From: Tetracentron sinense
Lineage: Eukaryota; Streptophyta; Magnoliopsida; Trochodendrales; Trochodendraceae
Assembly: GCA_015143295.1 (NCBI GenBank)
Contig: CM026551.1
Coordinates: forward strand, 13,069,827 to 13,133,826
Direction: 5' to 3'
DNA: 64,000 nt
A program made the translations under genes and the position numbers. Under the pieces are notes generated by a model. That model ran no database searches, was not told the origin of the DNA, and saw only the letters and a list, made by a program, of their open reading frames with translations. The stretch's first letter is position 1. Each line of letters opens with the position of its first letter. Positions 13,601-24,432 of this stretch are shown in pieces.

Positions 13601-16600
13601 CATATTTAGGTGATCGCAACACAATATCTGGTAATCAGAAGTTGGGTCATTACAGTTTTAGTAAGTGAGGTTTCTTATAAGTAAATTGTTATTGATTAGT
13701 AAGTAAACACATTAAAGTTTTATTGAGATAGGAGAAGGTATGCTTTGTAAGACTCGTCCGATACGTATAGGTATCTGCCACACATAATTGTTTCGGTTGA
13801 AGCCGTACACAATGTTTTAAAACCTAGACCGGACATTGACCCAGTCAAGGGAGTGGGTCTGTCCAAACCGGTTTGATCGACAGATCAATACGGGTTGATC
13901 CAATGATGTCAAAGGATACCATATAATAGTTAATATTGACATAATATATTTAAAACATATTTTATGAAATTATTGTTAGTAATTGGTAGCTATTAGACAA
14001 CCCCGAGGGGTGGCTCAGTGGTCTTTGGGGCGAGCCGTAAACCCGGACGTCCTGGGATCGACTTTCCATGCCCTCTCGGGGCCAACCATCAGGTCGGGTT
14101 TATCTTGGCCGTTAACTTGCATGCGGTGGGCGGTGGCCCTACCATGTGCTAAGGGGATTAGTTGGCCAAAGGCTAGACACCCTTGACCCAAAAAAAAAGG
14201 TAGCTATTAGACATTTTTTACGAGTACTTGATAATTGGTATTCATAACTACTTCAATCAATCAAAATATATTTTAAAAAAGGAACTCATATATTGAAAAA
14301 ATAAAATTCAAAATAACCTCAATTTCTTACCAAAATATAAAATAAAGAAAGACACTAATTGAAGATATGTTAGCATTAGTTAATAGTCATTCTCTTACAA
14401 ATACCTTTCAATAGTTAAATAATAGACCTTAAGGCTTTTGCAAGACACCTTCCCAAAAAAAAAGAAAAGGCTACTACAGGAAAAAATATTTTTTGTCTCA
14501 AACAATTTGAAAAAAATAACATTAAAAGTTCAAAAACAATGAATTTTGTTCACATCATTCGAGCAACACATGTATGCAACATAAAAGTGTAAACTAGTAG
14601 TATAACACCTACAACAACCATATTAGACATTTTTACGAATACTTGATAATTGATATGCATAGCTATTACAATCAATCAAAATACATCAAAAAAAGAGATC
14701 ATCAAAGATTGATAAAAATCTAAAATAATCTCACTTTGTCGCCAAAATATTTTTAAAATAAAGAAAGAAAAAACACATAGATTATATATAGAACATAATT
14801 TATTAAAATTTGTGATTACTATCTAAACTAAAGTGGAAAAAATATCTAAATCCTTTTTTTGATTGGTAAATAGCAAAATATATAAATCCTTGAAATCAAT
14901 ATGTTTGTATACCCACCTTGGCTTGAACTTCCTTTCCATCTCTAATCTCCTCTCCACTTTCCTACGTAGGTTATTTCTTTTCTCTAGAGTTTTATTTGAA
15001 AACCCCTATTTTTAATTTTTTTTTTTATAGTTGGGATACTGGGTCCTTTAACTTTTAGTATAGAATGGATTATGAAAATTAATTTTTTTCCATAACCGGG
15101 ATGGTTCAAAGAAAACCGCCTGGGTCAACTAGATCGTACTTGGTTAGGCAGGTCAGTCTGGGTTAGACAATTAACCCATTAATGGTTTGACCCAACCTGT
15201 CGATGGTCCCTAGTCCCTAGTCAACCAGTCCGACCAGGCGGGTTGGTTCGAGTTTTAAAACATTGGTCGTACGTATCCCAAAACTTGTATTCAAATCCTT
15301 AGTTTTAAGAAGGAAATATATGAGCTGACTTCCATATAAGACAGTGATATTAAAATAATTTATACTAAAATTCCCTTGACTAATGATTCAAAGACCTAGA
15401 GGAGGGGTGCATAGGTCAACCTAAGGTCTATCTACCAATTTTAATTTTAGCAATTAAATTATAGGAGACAATTCATAAACCAAGGAACACACAGATTTTT
15501 ACGTGGAAACCCTTCCGGGAAAAACCACGGGACCTAGTTCAGCACAAGCAATTCACTAAGAGCAAAGCAAATTTACAAGACTCGGAACTTTACCCAACAG
15601 GACACAACCCTACCCGGTGCTCCACAGTAACAAGTTCCTCGCTCTTGTAATCCACGAACCCGCAAATCCGATCTCTACTGCAGCAGCTCCAGTTCCTCAC
15701 ATGCCAAAGCTTTCTCAAAGGAATGCAACAACCACAATCTCCAAAGATCGATTTTTGTTGAAGACAGCTCCGGTCACAATGGCCAACACTCAACAATATG
15801 AGTGTGAGGGATTTTAAAGGTTTAACAAACCTCCAGTGGGATCACACAACAGCTTGGAGATCCTCTGGTGCAAGTATAGGATGTAGAAGGTTAAACTTGC
15901 ATTAGTGGAGAGAAATTGAGAGGGTTTACTCACATATATTCATATCCACATGGAATTACTAGGAGGTTCGAAGTCGCCGTCTTTATCCTGACCATGAAGG
16001 TAAAAATATTGTTTATCAATAAAATTATATCATTGAGAATAGTTATGAGGTTATGGTCCCTTGTTCATGAATGAACATAATGGTGGTATTCTCCTCTCCA
16101 AGCTGAATCAACACTCTCGTCAGTCGATGCTATGGGTACCAAGCCATTACTGTCATTGTTAGATATGGTTGTACACCTCTATGTCATATTTATATAGCTC
16201 ATAGCTAGAATGATATCCATGAGGACTGTGAGCGCGGAGAATTCACTCACTGGGATTGGTTTTAGAGTCGCCACTTATTAATTCAGAAGAGATAAGTCCC
16301 CCGGGAATGTTGGATAATGCTTGGTCCGCGATCAAAGATCGGGGTAAGAGGTTCGGTTAAGTTTGGGGAAGGGATTAGGCACCCCGACACTTCCACACTT
16401 GGTGGTTCCCTACTTGCTAGGTTTAAGCCAAAATAAAGATCAAGATTAATCGAATGCCATTAGTGCTTAAGTTAATACTAACCGGAAGAAAGTAAAAGCT
16501 AATTAGGGTCGGGCCTGTGTTGGGCGGTCTACGTACTCACATGAGGGGTGAGATCAGACCGAGCGTAGTTCTAGCACTTGAGCCCGTGCTAAGGCAATGG

Positions 16601-19600
16601 GGCGTGTGTGTGTGCACCAAGAGGTGGCTAATGGACCTAATCCGGCAGATTAGGGTTTTGCTTGACCGAGGCTGGTCAATGTGGAAAGGGATTGAGCCCG
16701 GAGGCCAAGGGTGAAGCCCGGAGGCAAAGGTGAGGCCCGGTAGGCCTAGGGTGTAGTCCGGTAGACTAAGAGAGATGTTAACCATGGGTTAGGATTGCTA
16801 ACCGGGGTTAAGAGGGTGTTAACCGTGGTTAGGGTTGCTAACCAGGGTTAAAAAAGTCCAAGAGTTGATTTTTTTGGTCTTTTGTATTTTTATGGATTTT
16901 TAGGGATTTTTCCATATTTTTTTATGGGGTTAAGTGGTGCTTAACCATGGTTAAAAGTTAACCGGGGCCTATTTTAACCATGGTTAAGGGTCAAGGTTTG
17001 TCAAAAATGGGCCCAAAGGGTATGGCAGGGCCTAGAGTGGCCTCCTACCAGGTTTGGGCCTTGCACAAAGCCCGAAATCGAAATTTTACAGAATGGAGGT
17101 AAACAGATTACCTCCATTTCAGTAAAATTTTAACCAAGGTTTGTGAGGTTATTAACTAGGGTTAGGGACCTCCCCCGGGTAAAGTAAGTACATGGATGGA
17201 AAGCTGGGAGTGCCATCTTTCAAATGGTATAGGTCTCAGCCTCTGAATAGGCCAGGTGTGGGCCCCACAGGGACTCAAAGTCGGGTAAAAATTAGTCTGT
17301 AATGTAGGCATTTGAACTGCCGACACTATGGACAGTATTTTAACCCATGTTTAGGGGTCTGCTAACCATGGTTAGGCATGGCCCCTGAACCTGAAATTTT
17401 ACAGGGAGCTAGGGGAGGTCAAGAGCTTTCCAACAAGCCTGGGGTGGACCCCAGAGGACTTGACATGTGGGCCCCACAGGCGCCCGAAGTCGTTACCAAA
17501 ATAAGCTCATTATGTCGGTAAACCAAATGGGGACAAAGAGTTTTTAGGGTATTTTGAGCATGTCGGTAAACCAAATGGGGACAAAGAGTTTTTAGGCTAT
17601 TTTGGGCATGTCGGTAATAGAAGTGAAGACATTAAGCTTTTAGCCCAATTTTGTGTGGTCGGCACTGCTATTGCCGACCACTAGCAGATTTTTAGAAAAA
17701 CCAATTTTTCCCCATTGGTCTTGAACCAACAGGGGTCTAAGGGTTTTTGTTAACTATTATAATCAGGCTTTTGTTTTTAGCACCATCGTCAGATTTTCAT
17801 ATTTTTCTCTTCTCCTTCACAATGGGCTGTTTCAATTCCCCATGAGACATGTTGGAAAAATTATGTATTTATATTCCCGCTCTTTGTTCATATGATGTGG
17901 ATGGGTAGTTTCTTCAGGATCAATTCTAGAAGGAGATTCTCTTGTTAGTGCTACCATTCAACAAAGCGAGGCCACACTTTGTTTATCTTTCCATTAGGAG
18001 TGTAGAAGGAGAATATCAACTTTTTATGTTAAACTAATTATTGATTTAGTTTTTATAGGTTCACTCATATCATAGGGAATCAAAAATTTGAGTTTTCGTT
18101 CAACCCTTTCAACAGTAGTAAATTATTGACTTATTCCGAATGTTCAATTTCATTATGAGGGTTAGTCTTTTACCCTATCATGTAACTGAATGGAAAAAGT
18201 CGAGAATATCACATATAAATCTTATATGGCATTGTTTTTACTCTTAAAGAGAAGTAGAACAGTGAGAATCATGGGAAGTAAATCTCTCTTACCTTTGGCC
18301 AAAAACTCAGGAGTTAAGAAGGTGACCTTGGCACAATACAAAGTACTAGAGTGATTTGATTTGTATTCTAATTTTGTGTTCCAAATCTAGAAAAAGCCTA
18401 AATATACATAGCAAGATCTTGGAGGATATATTAGCTACTTATTATTGGGTCTTTGACAGATTAGTAGATATCTTAAATACTGTTATCTTTTGCACGTTAT
18501 TTATGAGCTGAGAAGGCTCCTCTATTTGGTTGTATCGTCATTTTCTTATTGTCTGCAGTTACTAAATTGTTTCACTGTCTTCCCACTTATTTGCATCCAG
18601 AAGCTATGGAATCAACTCTGTGGGAAGGAACGCTTATCTAGCGTATGTAGTGGAAGGACTGGGAAAATTACTGGATTGGGGGGAGGTGATGAAATATCAG
18701 AGGAAGAACGGATCACTGTTTAATTCACCATCTACCACAGCAGCTGCTCTTACTCACCTGCAGGATGCTAATTGCCTCAATTACTTGCGCTCCCTCCTAG
18801 AAAGGTTTGGCGATGCAGGTAACCTCCCCAAAATTGTATATAGTTTGTAAGATATTTACGTGATGTTCTTACATTAAATTGGTTTCTTCTATTGGCGCCT
18901 TCAGTTCCAACAGCTTATCCTCTAGATATATATGCCCGACTCCGTATGGTTGACACTCTTCATAGATTGGGAATTGATCAACATTTTAGGGATGAAATTA
19001 GAAGTGTTTTGGATGAAACATACCGGTAATTATATGAGTACTAGTTTTTCTTACAAGTTACTTCTCATCCTTTTTTTTAGACATGATATTAACTGGCAAA
19101 CAGATGCTGGTTGGAGAGGGACGAAGAGATATTCCTAGACTCTGCCACATGTTCCATGGCATTTCGGATCTTACGAGTGAACGGATATGACATCTCTTCA
19201 GGTAGTTCCTCAAGACTTTTAAGACGATGTATTAAAGTTTTGATGTGAAGGTTGAGTCATATTAACATGTGGTGTAGATACTTTAGCTCGGTTTGATGAA
19301 GAAGACCAGTTTTTTGATTCACGCATAGGACATCAAAGGAATATGGGTACTGTTCTAGAGTTTTACAGGGCCTCACAAATCATGATATTCCCTACCGAAT
19401 TGGTTCTGGAGAAACAAAACTCCTGGTCAAGTAAATTTCTGAAACAGGAATTATCCAACACTACAGGTGCAGATAGATTCTGTAAATATATAACTGAAGA
19501 GGTAATTGCTTGAGCTATGACAATAAAACTCGAGCTTCTTTTATATGTATGCTTTTCATACATTCATAGTACTCTTGATCTGTCAGCACACAGTTCTTTA

Positions 19601-21249
19601 ATCTTGAATGTTCCATCTTGAACTGTTCAGGTGGACTATGCCCTTAAGTTTCCTTACTATGCCAATTTGGAACGCCTAGAGCACAGGAGAAACATTGAGC
19701 ACTATAATGTCGATAACTTACAGATTCTAAAAACGTCATATAGGTACATTTCTAGTAGTACTAAACTAAGGTCCAATTTTGCTAAAGCATTCTTTACACT
19801 TGATGATGATGCTTATATATTTATCCTATCACCTCCTTCCCTGGTATCAGGTCCTTCAATATTAACAATAGAGATTTCCTAGATCTGGCAGCTGAAGAAT
19901 TTGATATGTGCCAGTCAATACACAGCAAAGAACTCAAATTTCTCGAGAGGTATCTATTTACACGTACTGGTTTTCTCAACAAGAGGGAATTGGTTATTGT
20001 TTATATAATTACTTATAATTTCTTTTACCATGTAATTAGGTGGATTGAAGAAAGCAGATTAGATAAACTAAAGTTTGCGAGGCAGAAGCTGACGTACTGT
20101 TACTTTTCTGCTGCGGCTATTCTTTTCTCGCCTGAACAATATGATGCCCGCATGTCAATGGCCAAAAATGGTGTACTCACCACTGTGGTCGATGACTTCT
20201 TTGATATTGGAGGCTCTAGAGAAGAGCTAATAAACCTTATTAAATTGGTTGAGAAGTATGTTTCTGTAGTCCCTCAATTTTTTATTCTTATGTTGGATCT
20301 GCCATGGGTCCTGGATTTCTGCAGTTTCACTTGATTAGGCTTTCCAGTTCCCAGTACGGAAATGATGGTGTCATGATCCATAGGTGGGACGAAAATTATG
20401 CCACTGAGTGCTGTTCTGAACAAGTTGAGATCATATTTTCGGCTATTCGGAACTCAATTTGTGAGATTGGAGACAGAGCCTTCACATGGCAAGGGCGCAG
20501 TGTCACAGGCCACCTGATTGAGATTGTGAGATTGAATATTGAATTTATCTTAATTTCTTAAATTTGATAAGAGGGTCTAATGTGAGCAATGTTTATGTGG
20601 CAGTGGCTTAATCTGCTCAAGTCTATGATGAGAGAGGCAGAGTGGGTGAAAAACAAGTTGGTGCCAACAATGGAGGAGTACCTTTCAAATGGATATGAAT
20701 CTTTTGCCTTGGGACCAAATGTTCTTCCAGCTCTCTACTTAATTGGGCCTAAGCTTCCGGAGGAGGTGGTTAGAGATTCGGAGTATCACAATCTATTCAA
20801 GCTTCTGAGCACATGTGGGCGTCTCCTCAATGATGCCCATAGCTTCGAGGTAGTAATTGATAGGACTAGTCCCACTCCCACATCTGTTATAGTTATAGAC
20901 AGTTGTTCATTGTTAATTAGTTTTGGGTATGTTGCAGAGGGAGCGCAAGCAAGGAAAAGCGAATGCTGTATTGCTGCGCATGATTCATGGCTGTGGTGTT
21001 ATCAATGAGGAAGAATCCGTGAGAGAGATAAGGGGCATCATTGAGAGTAGTAGGAGGGAACTGCTGAGATTGGTGTTGCAGACAAAGGATAGTGTGGTTC
21101 CAAGAGATTGCAAGGATTTGTTTTGGAAGATGAGCAAAATATTGCACCTTTTTTACATGAAGAATGACGGGTACTCTTCTCCACATGAGATGGTCAGTGC
21201 TGTAAACGCAGTCATTCACGAACCCCTCAAAATAGCAAGTAAATGTTAG
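7668..21249 (+). CDS. KSL: ent-kaurene synthase-like gene, copy B (complete, 14 exons, 787 aa)
   Basis: Exons: 7668-7743, 9924-9955, 10037-10322, 10403-10583, 18601-18818, 18905-19025, 19104-19201, 19278-19501, 19631-19743, 19851-19949, 20040-20255, 20384-20525, 20604-20849, 20938-21249. They sum to 2364 nt in one open frame (787 aa; Arabidopsis KS is 785 aa). Residues 1-25 are basic, Ser/Leu-rich and lack acidic residues, like a plastid transit peptide. The conserved [16 protein letters not shown] block is near residue 60. The class II DxDD site is replaced (FLDSATC), so it is a class I enzyme only. DDFFD is at residues 534-538; N678/S682/E686 form the second Mg-binding motif. Oddities: residue 641 is Asn in a Pro-Asn-Val triad where kaurene synthases have Ile, and residue 523 is Met where copy A has Trp. 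Intron 4 is 8 kb of transposons. Exons 3-14 are firm; exons 1-2 are predicted from splice phase and position. The substrate is probably a copalyl diphosphate; the product is not predictable. Confidence 0.9.
7868..7936. repeat. (TC)n microsatellites in KSL-B intron 1
   Basis: Two TC runs (7868-7892 and about 7919-7935) separated by a near repeat of TAGTCATGTTGAGGCTAGTC-type sequence. Confidence 0.8.
7989..8393 (-). mobile_element. Non-autonomous Helitron (copy H2) in KSL-B intron 1
   Basis: Same family as H1: on the minus strand it starts near TTTTCTATTATAATGCGAG and ends with the GTGGCATGTGTGATGCATG-type hairpin block close to a CTAG. It also has two partial 3' blocks in tandem (about 8004-8065 and 8070-8165). 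Confidence 0.7.
8583..9496. mobile_element. TIR DNA element in KSL-B intron 1
   Basis: The left end GGGCTCATTTGGCATCAATT is mirrored on the right by AGTGATGCCAAACGGCC. The interior includes a Helitron-like fragment (9145-9200) and a fold-back block (9190-9390). No transposase is seen. Confidence 0.5.
9822..9846. repeat. (TTA)n microsatellite
   Basis: About eight TTA units just 5' of predicted exon 2 of KSL copy B. Confidence 0.85.
10584..11414. other. Start of KSL-B intron 4
   Basis: AT-rich intronic DNA with a CT/CA microsatellite near 10789-10837. No element is delimited. Confidence 0.4.
11420..13654. mobile_element. Solo LTR of an LTR retrotransposon (fossil)
   Basis: Starts TGTCACGCCCCG and ends GGGTCATTACA, flanked by an exact 5-bp duplication GTTTT (11415-11419 and 13655-13659). 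At 2235 bp with no internal region, it is what remains after recombination between two LTRs. The ends are of the type seen in plant Gypsy-like elements. Inside are a pyrimidine tract (about 12880-13015) and an (AT)n run (13405-13429). It looks whole as a solo LTR; the intact target duplication suggests moderate age. Confidence 0.85.
13810..15265. mobile_element. Non-autonomous hAT-like element in KSL-B intron 4
   Basis: Terminal inverted repeats CAATGTTTTAAAAC at both ends (right end read in reverse). The 8-bp flanks GCCGTACA and GTCGTACG match at 6 of 8 positions, suggesting an aged hAT duplication. About 1.46 kb, no transposase seen. It hosts the SINE at 14000-14198. Confidence 0.6.
14000..14198 (+). 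mobile_element. tRNA-derived SINE with perfect 15-bp target duplication
   Basis: A-box-like GGGTGGCTCAGTGG, B-box-like GGGATCGACTT, body, then an A8 tail. Flanked by exact copies of GGTAGCTATTAGACA (13985-13999 and 14199-14213), which fixes both ends and shows L1-type insertion. Nested in the hAT-like element at 13810-15265. Confidence 0.92.
15380..16210. mobile_element. Probable LTR-retroelement remnant (fossil)
   Basis: Contains a GTGCATAGGTCAACC and TTTACGTGGAAACCC-type stretch that I associate with plant Copia-like fragments. No coding domain or terminal repeat could be delimited, so the assignment is tentative. Confidence 0.3.
16225..17760. mobile_element. Probable Gypsy-type LTR-derived segment (fossil)
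   Basis: Begins near a TGTGAGCGCGGAGAATTC / TTTTAGAGTCGCCACTTA motif typical of some plant Gypsy LTR regions. GC-richer than the surrounding intron. It carries short internal repeats of GTTAACCATGGTTAG type (16775-16850) and a 66-bp direct repeat starting GTCGGTAAACCAAATGGGG near 17514 and 17563. Ends not defined. Confidence 0.4.
17761..18600. other. 3' part of KSL-B intron 4
   Basis: AT-rich sequence ending in a good acceptor (TTTGCATCCAG at 18600). No delimited element and no exon evidence. Confidence 0.4.
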
Positions 21250-21828
21250 AAAGAGGATAACACCCCATATTTGAGTAGCTACAAAAGATGTCTGGGCCTT
21301 TTATCTTCTTGTCCATTGTAAGGTACATTTGCATGAATTTCAGGTGATTACCTAGCTAAGAGATCTCGTCAAAAATAGGCTTGTTTTCTTAATTGTTCAT
21401 AATGTTTTGGATAAATTTTGTTTTAAAAAAATAGAGTTTAAGTAGAATATATGGTCAGTCTTTTTTTTTTTAAAAAATTTATTTTATCGAGGAGCTTTTC
21501 TGTATAAGAAGCCCTCTGATATGGATCTCTCAGCAAATGGGGCAGGTTCCATTCAATTGCAGGGCATTTTTTTTTCTATTTTATTTGCCGGTGACATGGG
21601 CCACGGGCATCTGTTTACCTTGTGAACAGTTTTACTCTACACCAAGAAAAAAAAATTCGAATGTCTAGAACTTGATTAGTTTCTATTGCAACTTGGGTAA
21701 GTCTCCTTTTTCTCATTCATTACCCATCTGAATTGACTACAAGCACTTCTTCGATAATGAATCGAATAAAAAATCATTAAAAACTAAGTTTTTCGAGTTC
21801 AATTAAGAACTAGCTTTTCCTTTCAATT

Positions 21829-22925
21829 CAAGGCTCTCCTTGGCAAATGGGTTTAGAGATTCGGTGTAGAACGTGAAAGTCTTTGGAGGAAGGTTATCAT
21901 CGCCAAATATGGAGCTTCCTATTGGTGGAAGTCAAAAGGAGTGAGATGCTCGCATGGGGTCGGCCTCTGGAAAGGAATCATGTCGGTCGCGAACCTACTA
22001 GACCCTCATATTATATTTAAGGTTGGCAATGGACGTGAAATCCAATTTTGGAATGACTTGTGGTGTGGTCAATCGAAGCTAGACGACTTTAGCAACATCT
22101 TCCTCCTTGCCCTTAATAAAGATGCATTGGTGGCTGATTGCTATGAAGGAGAAGGAAGCGAGTTAGTTTGGTGTCCTAGATTAAGGAGAGACCTAAATGA
22201 TTGGGAGATTGGAGACTTCAGGATTTGGTCTAGAAACAACAATAGTCGGTTTTCAATGAGATCCTCCTTTTTACAGACCCTTGACCTAGTACGTTCGCCC
22301 TCATTTCCATCGAAGGTTGTTTGGACTCCTTGTGTACTCTTGAAGGTATATTTATTCCTTTGAGCTGCAACTCTAAATAAGATTCTTACAATTGACCATT
22401 TAAAGAGTAAAGGATGGAGTATGACAAATCGTTGTTTCATGTGCCTAGCGGTGGAAGAGACTGTGGATCACTTGTTGTTGCACTGTCCGGTTGCTTTTGA
22501 GATATGAGTTTTTTTTTTCTCTGGATTAGGGATGGATTGGGTCTTCCCTTCCCCCTTTCTGAGTTTCTTATCTGGTTGGCAATTGATGACATTGGTGGGT
22601 GCCAAGAAAACTATCTGGACTATTCTGTCTAGTGCCATATCGTGGTTCGTTTGGAAGGAGAGGAACAATCGTGTTTTCGACAACTCGTCCTCTCCCACTT
22701 CCCGACTACTTGCTCGGATTCGGCGCTTGATTATGGAATGGGTGTCTCTCCGTCACTTAGGGGCAAACGTGGGTGGTATTTTACTATGAGGAGTTGACAA
22801 ATGTATCTATTGCATGTTTGTTTAGTCGTTTTTTTCCCTACCCTCTCATCTCCATTTCTCAGTTTACCTCCCAGTAAACTGCTTGTACTTTCTTTTATTT
22901 CTCTAATATATTCGATAAAAAAAAT
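21829..22925 (+). mobile_element. 5'-truncated L1-type LINE fragment (3' end of ORF2)
   Basis: Encodes the region after the reverse transcriptase, similar to the 37-44 kb LINE: ALLGKW, then KYGAS and ...GREIQFWNDLWC, then the zinc-binding motif near 22425-22500 with spaced Cys and the VDHLLLHCP signature. Frames are interrupted by stops (for example after 22363). Ends in an A-rich tail near 22915. It is absent from the equivalent flank of KSL copy A. Confidence 0.85.
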
Positions 22926-23750
22926 ATATAGGAAACCAGAGTTCAATCATTGCTGCAGTGAAGGGAGTAACTGACCTGACACAAGTTGATACAATAACAG
23001 CTAAGGAGAGAGTCGGATTAGCAAAGAATGCCGACAGGGTTCAATCATTTTGCTAAGAATGCCGACAGGGTTACCCAGACTTCTTATGTATAATCATGTT
23101 TTAAGTTTAGTTTGGTGTATAATTAGAAAATTTATAGATATTTTTTACTTTTTGGTGTGCTTGTAGAATTTAATACATTTCAATGGTGTGTAGTCAATAA
23201 GTGATATATTTGGTGTACTGTAAAAAAATATTGGTGTGCTTGTAGTGGCACCCTATATTAATCAAGATTCCCCTTTTGGGGTTTTGCTTTGAACCCTGAG
23301 ATTTTCCTTCTCCATTTGTAGTTCTAGTTATTATTTTTACACTGTTCTTGACTGTGCTTCACCATATTTTGATTGTTAGAGTCTCCATTTTCTAAACTAT
23401 TATTAGATTTCATCATTTTTATGTGTGCTTTTGTTCTTGTAAAACTTTCAACTGTGTTTCGCCCTTTACATATAATTGATCCATTATCACATTTATGTGG
23501 CAGTCTAACTCTATTTATTCATTCAGTTTTGGTTTAAAAGAAAGGTGTTGGCAGTTGGCTATCAAACTCATTTTGCCTTCTTTTTATTGTGGAATGCTGT
23601 TTCTTTGAGAAAATTTTCCAAATCCTTGGATGACAGAAGGTGATAAAAGTGAACTCGCTCTGGTATTCAGACTCATTCTCAAGTTCTTTCATTCTTGCTC
23701 TGTATATCCAAGAACATAAGCTTGCATTGAACTGCTGCTCATGGCCTACC
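22926..23750. other. Intergenic DNA between KSL-B and pseudogene C
   Basis: Includes a short repeated motif AGAATGCCGACAGGGTT (near 23025 and 23055). A 200-bp stretch (about 23280-23500) is homologous to the flank of copy A (2393-3000, where it is split by a MITE). No gene. Confidence 0.5.
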
Positions 23751-24398
23751 CAACTGTCAGTGAGAAGAATGGAGAAGATGTTCTCTATGGTTAAGAGTTT
23801 TTGGTCTCTCCTTATGACACTGCTTGGTAGCAAATTCCCCTGTTTCCCCACTCGTATAAACTGGGTATTGAAGAATCAGTTCCAGTCCAATCTAAAGCGA
23901 TAGAATGTACCGTAAATAACAAGTGAAAAAAGTGATATCTCAAACTGGCTAGTATCTCAGTTGTGCTCCTCATTTTTCATTTGACTTCAGAACGAATTTG
24001 GTTTTCGCCTTCGCCAGCAATTAGAAGCAGCATTTTCCTATTGGATTTGACTATCATATTTTCTTGGATGATTGAATATGCTGAAGAGTTGGCTTTGACT
24101 CTTCCATTGAGCCCAGCAAAAATAGATGCTATGTGCCACAAGAGGAACTTGGAGTTCTAAAACTAAAAATCCATATGCTTGAAAAAGCAAGAAACAGAAT
24201 TCGTGTTCATAGGCTTGAAATCAGATTGCCTCTGAATATTAAATTTCAGTAACTCAATAGAATCATCACCCTCTTTAAGATAGATACTCTTTGTCAGGTT
24301 TTAGACACCAACCAAATCCCAAATTTTATGGGGACCTATTGCTAGTGTGCATGAGAAAAGAAACAAGACCCAACTCAACTTTCAAACAAGTAATCCAA

Positions 24399-24432
<34 letters not shown>

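Noticed and set aside
14005-14085. A/B-box sequences resembling tRNA genes (also at 4490, 55020, 57900 and 58950)
   Set aside because: They lack a full cloverleaf and continue into SINE bodies with A tails; two have flanking target duplications.
23534-23851. 105-codon minus-strand open frame
   Set aside because: Overlaps the KSL pseudogene in antisense and has no recognisable domain.
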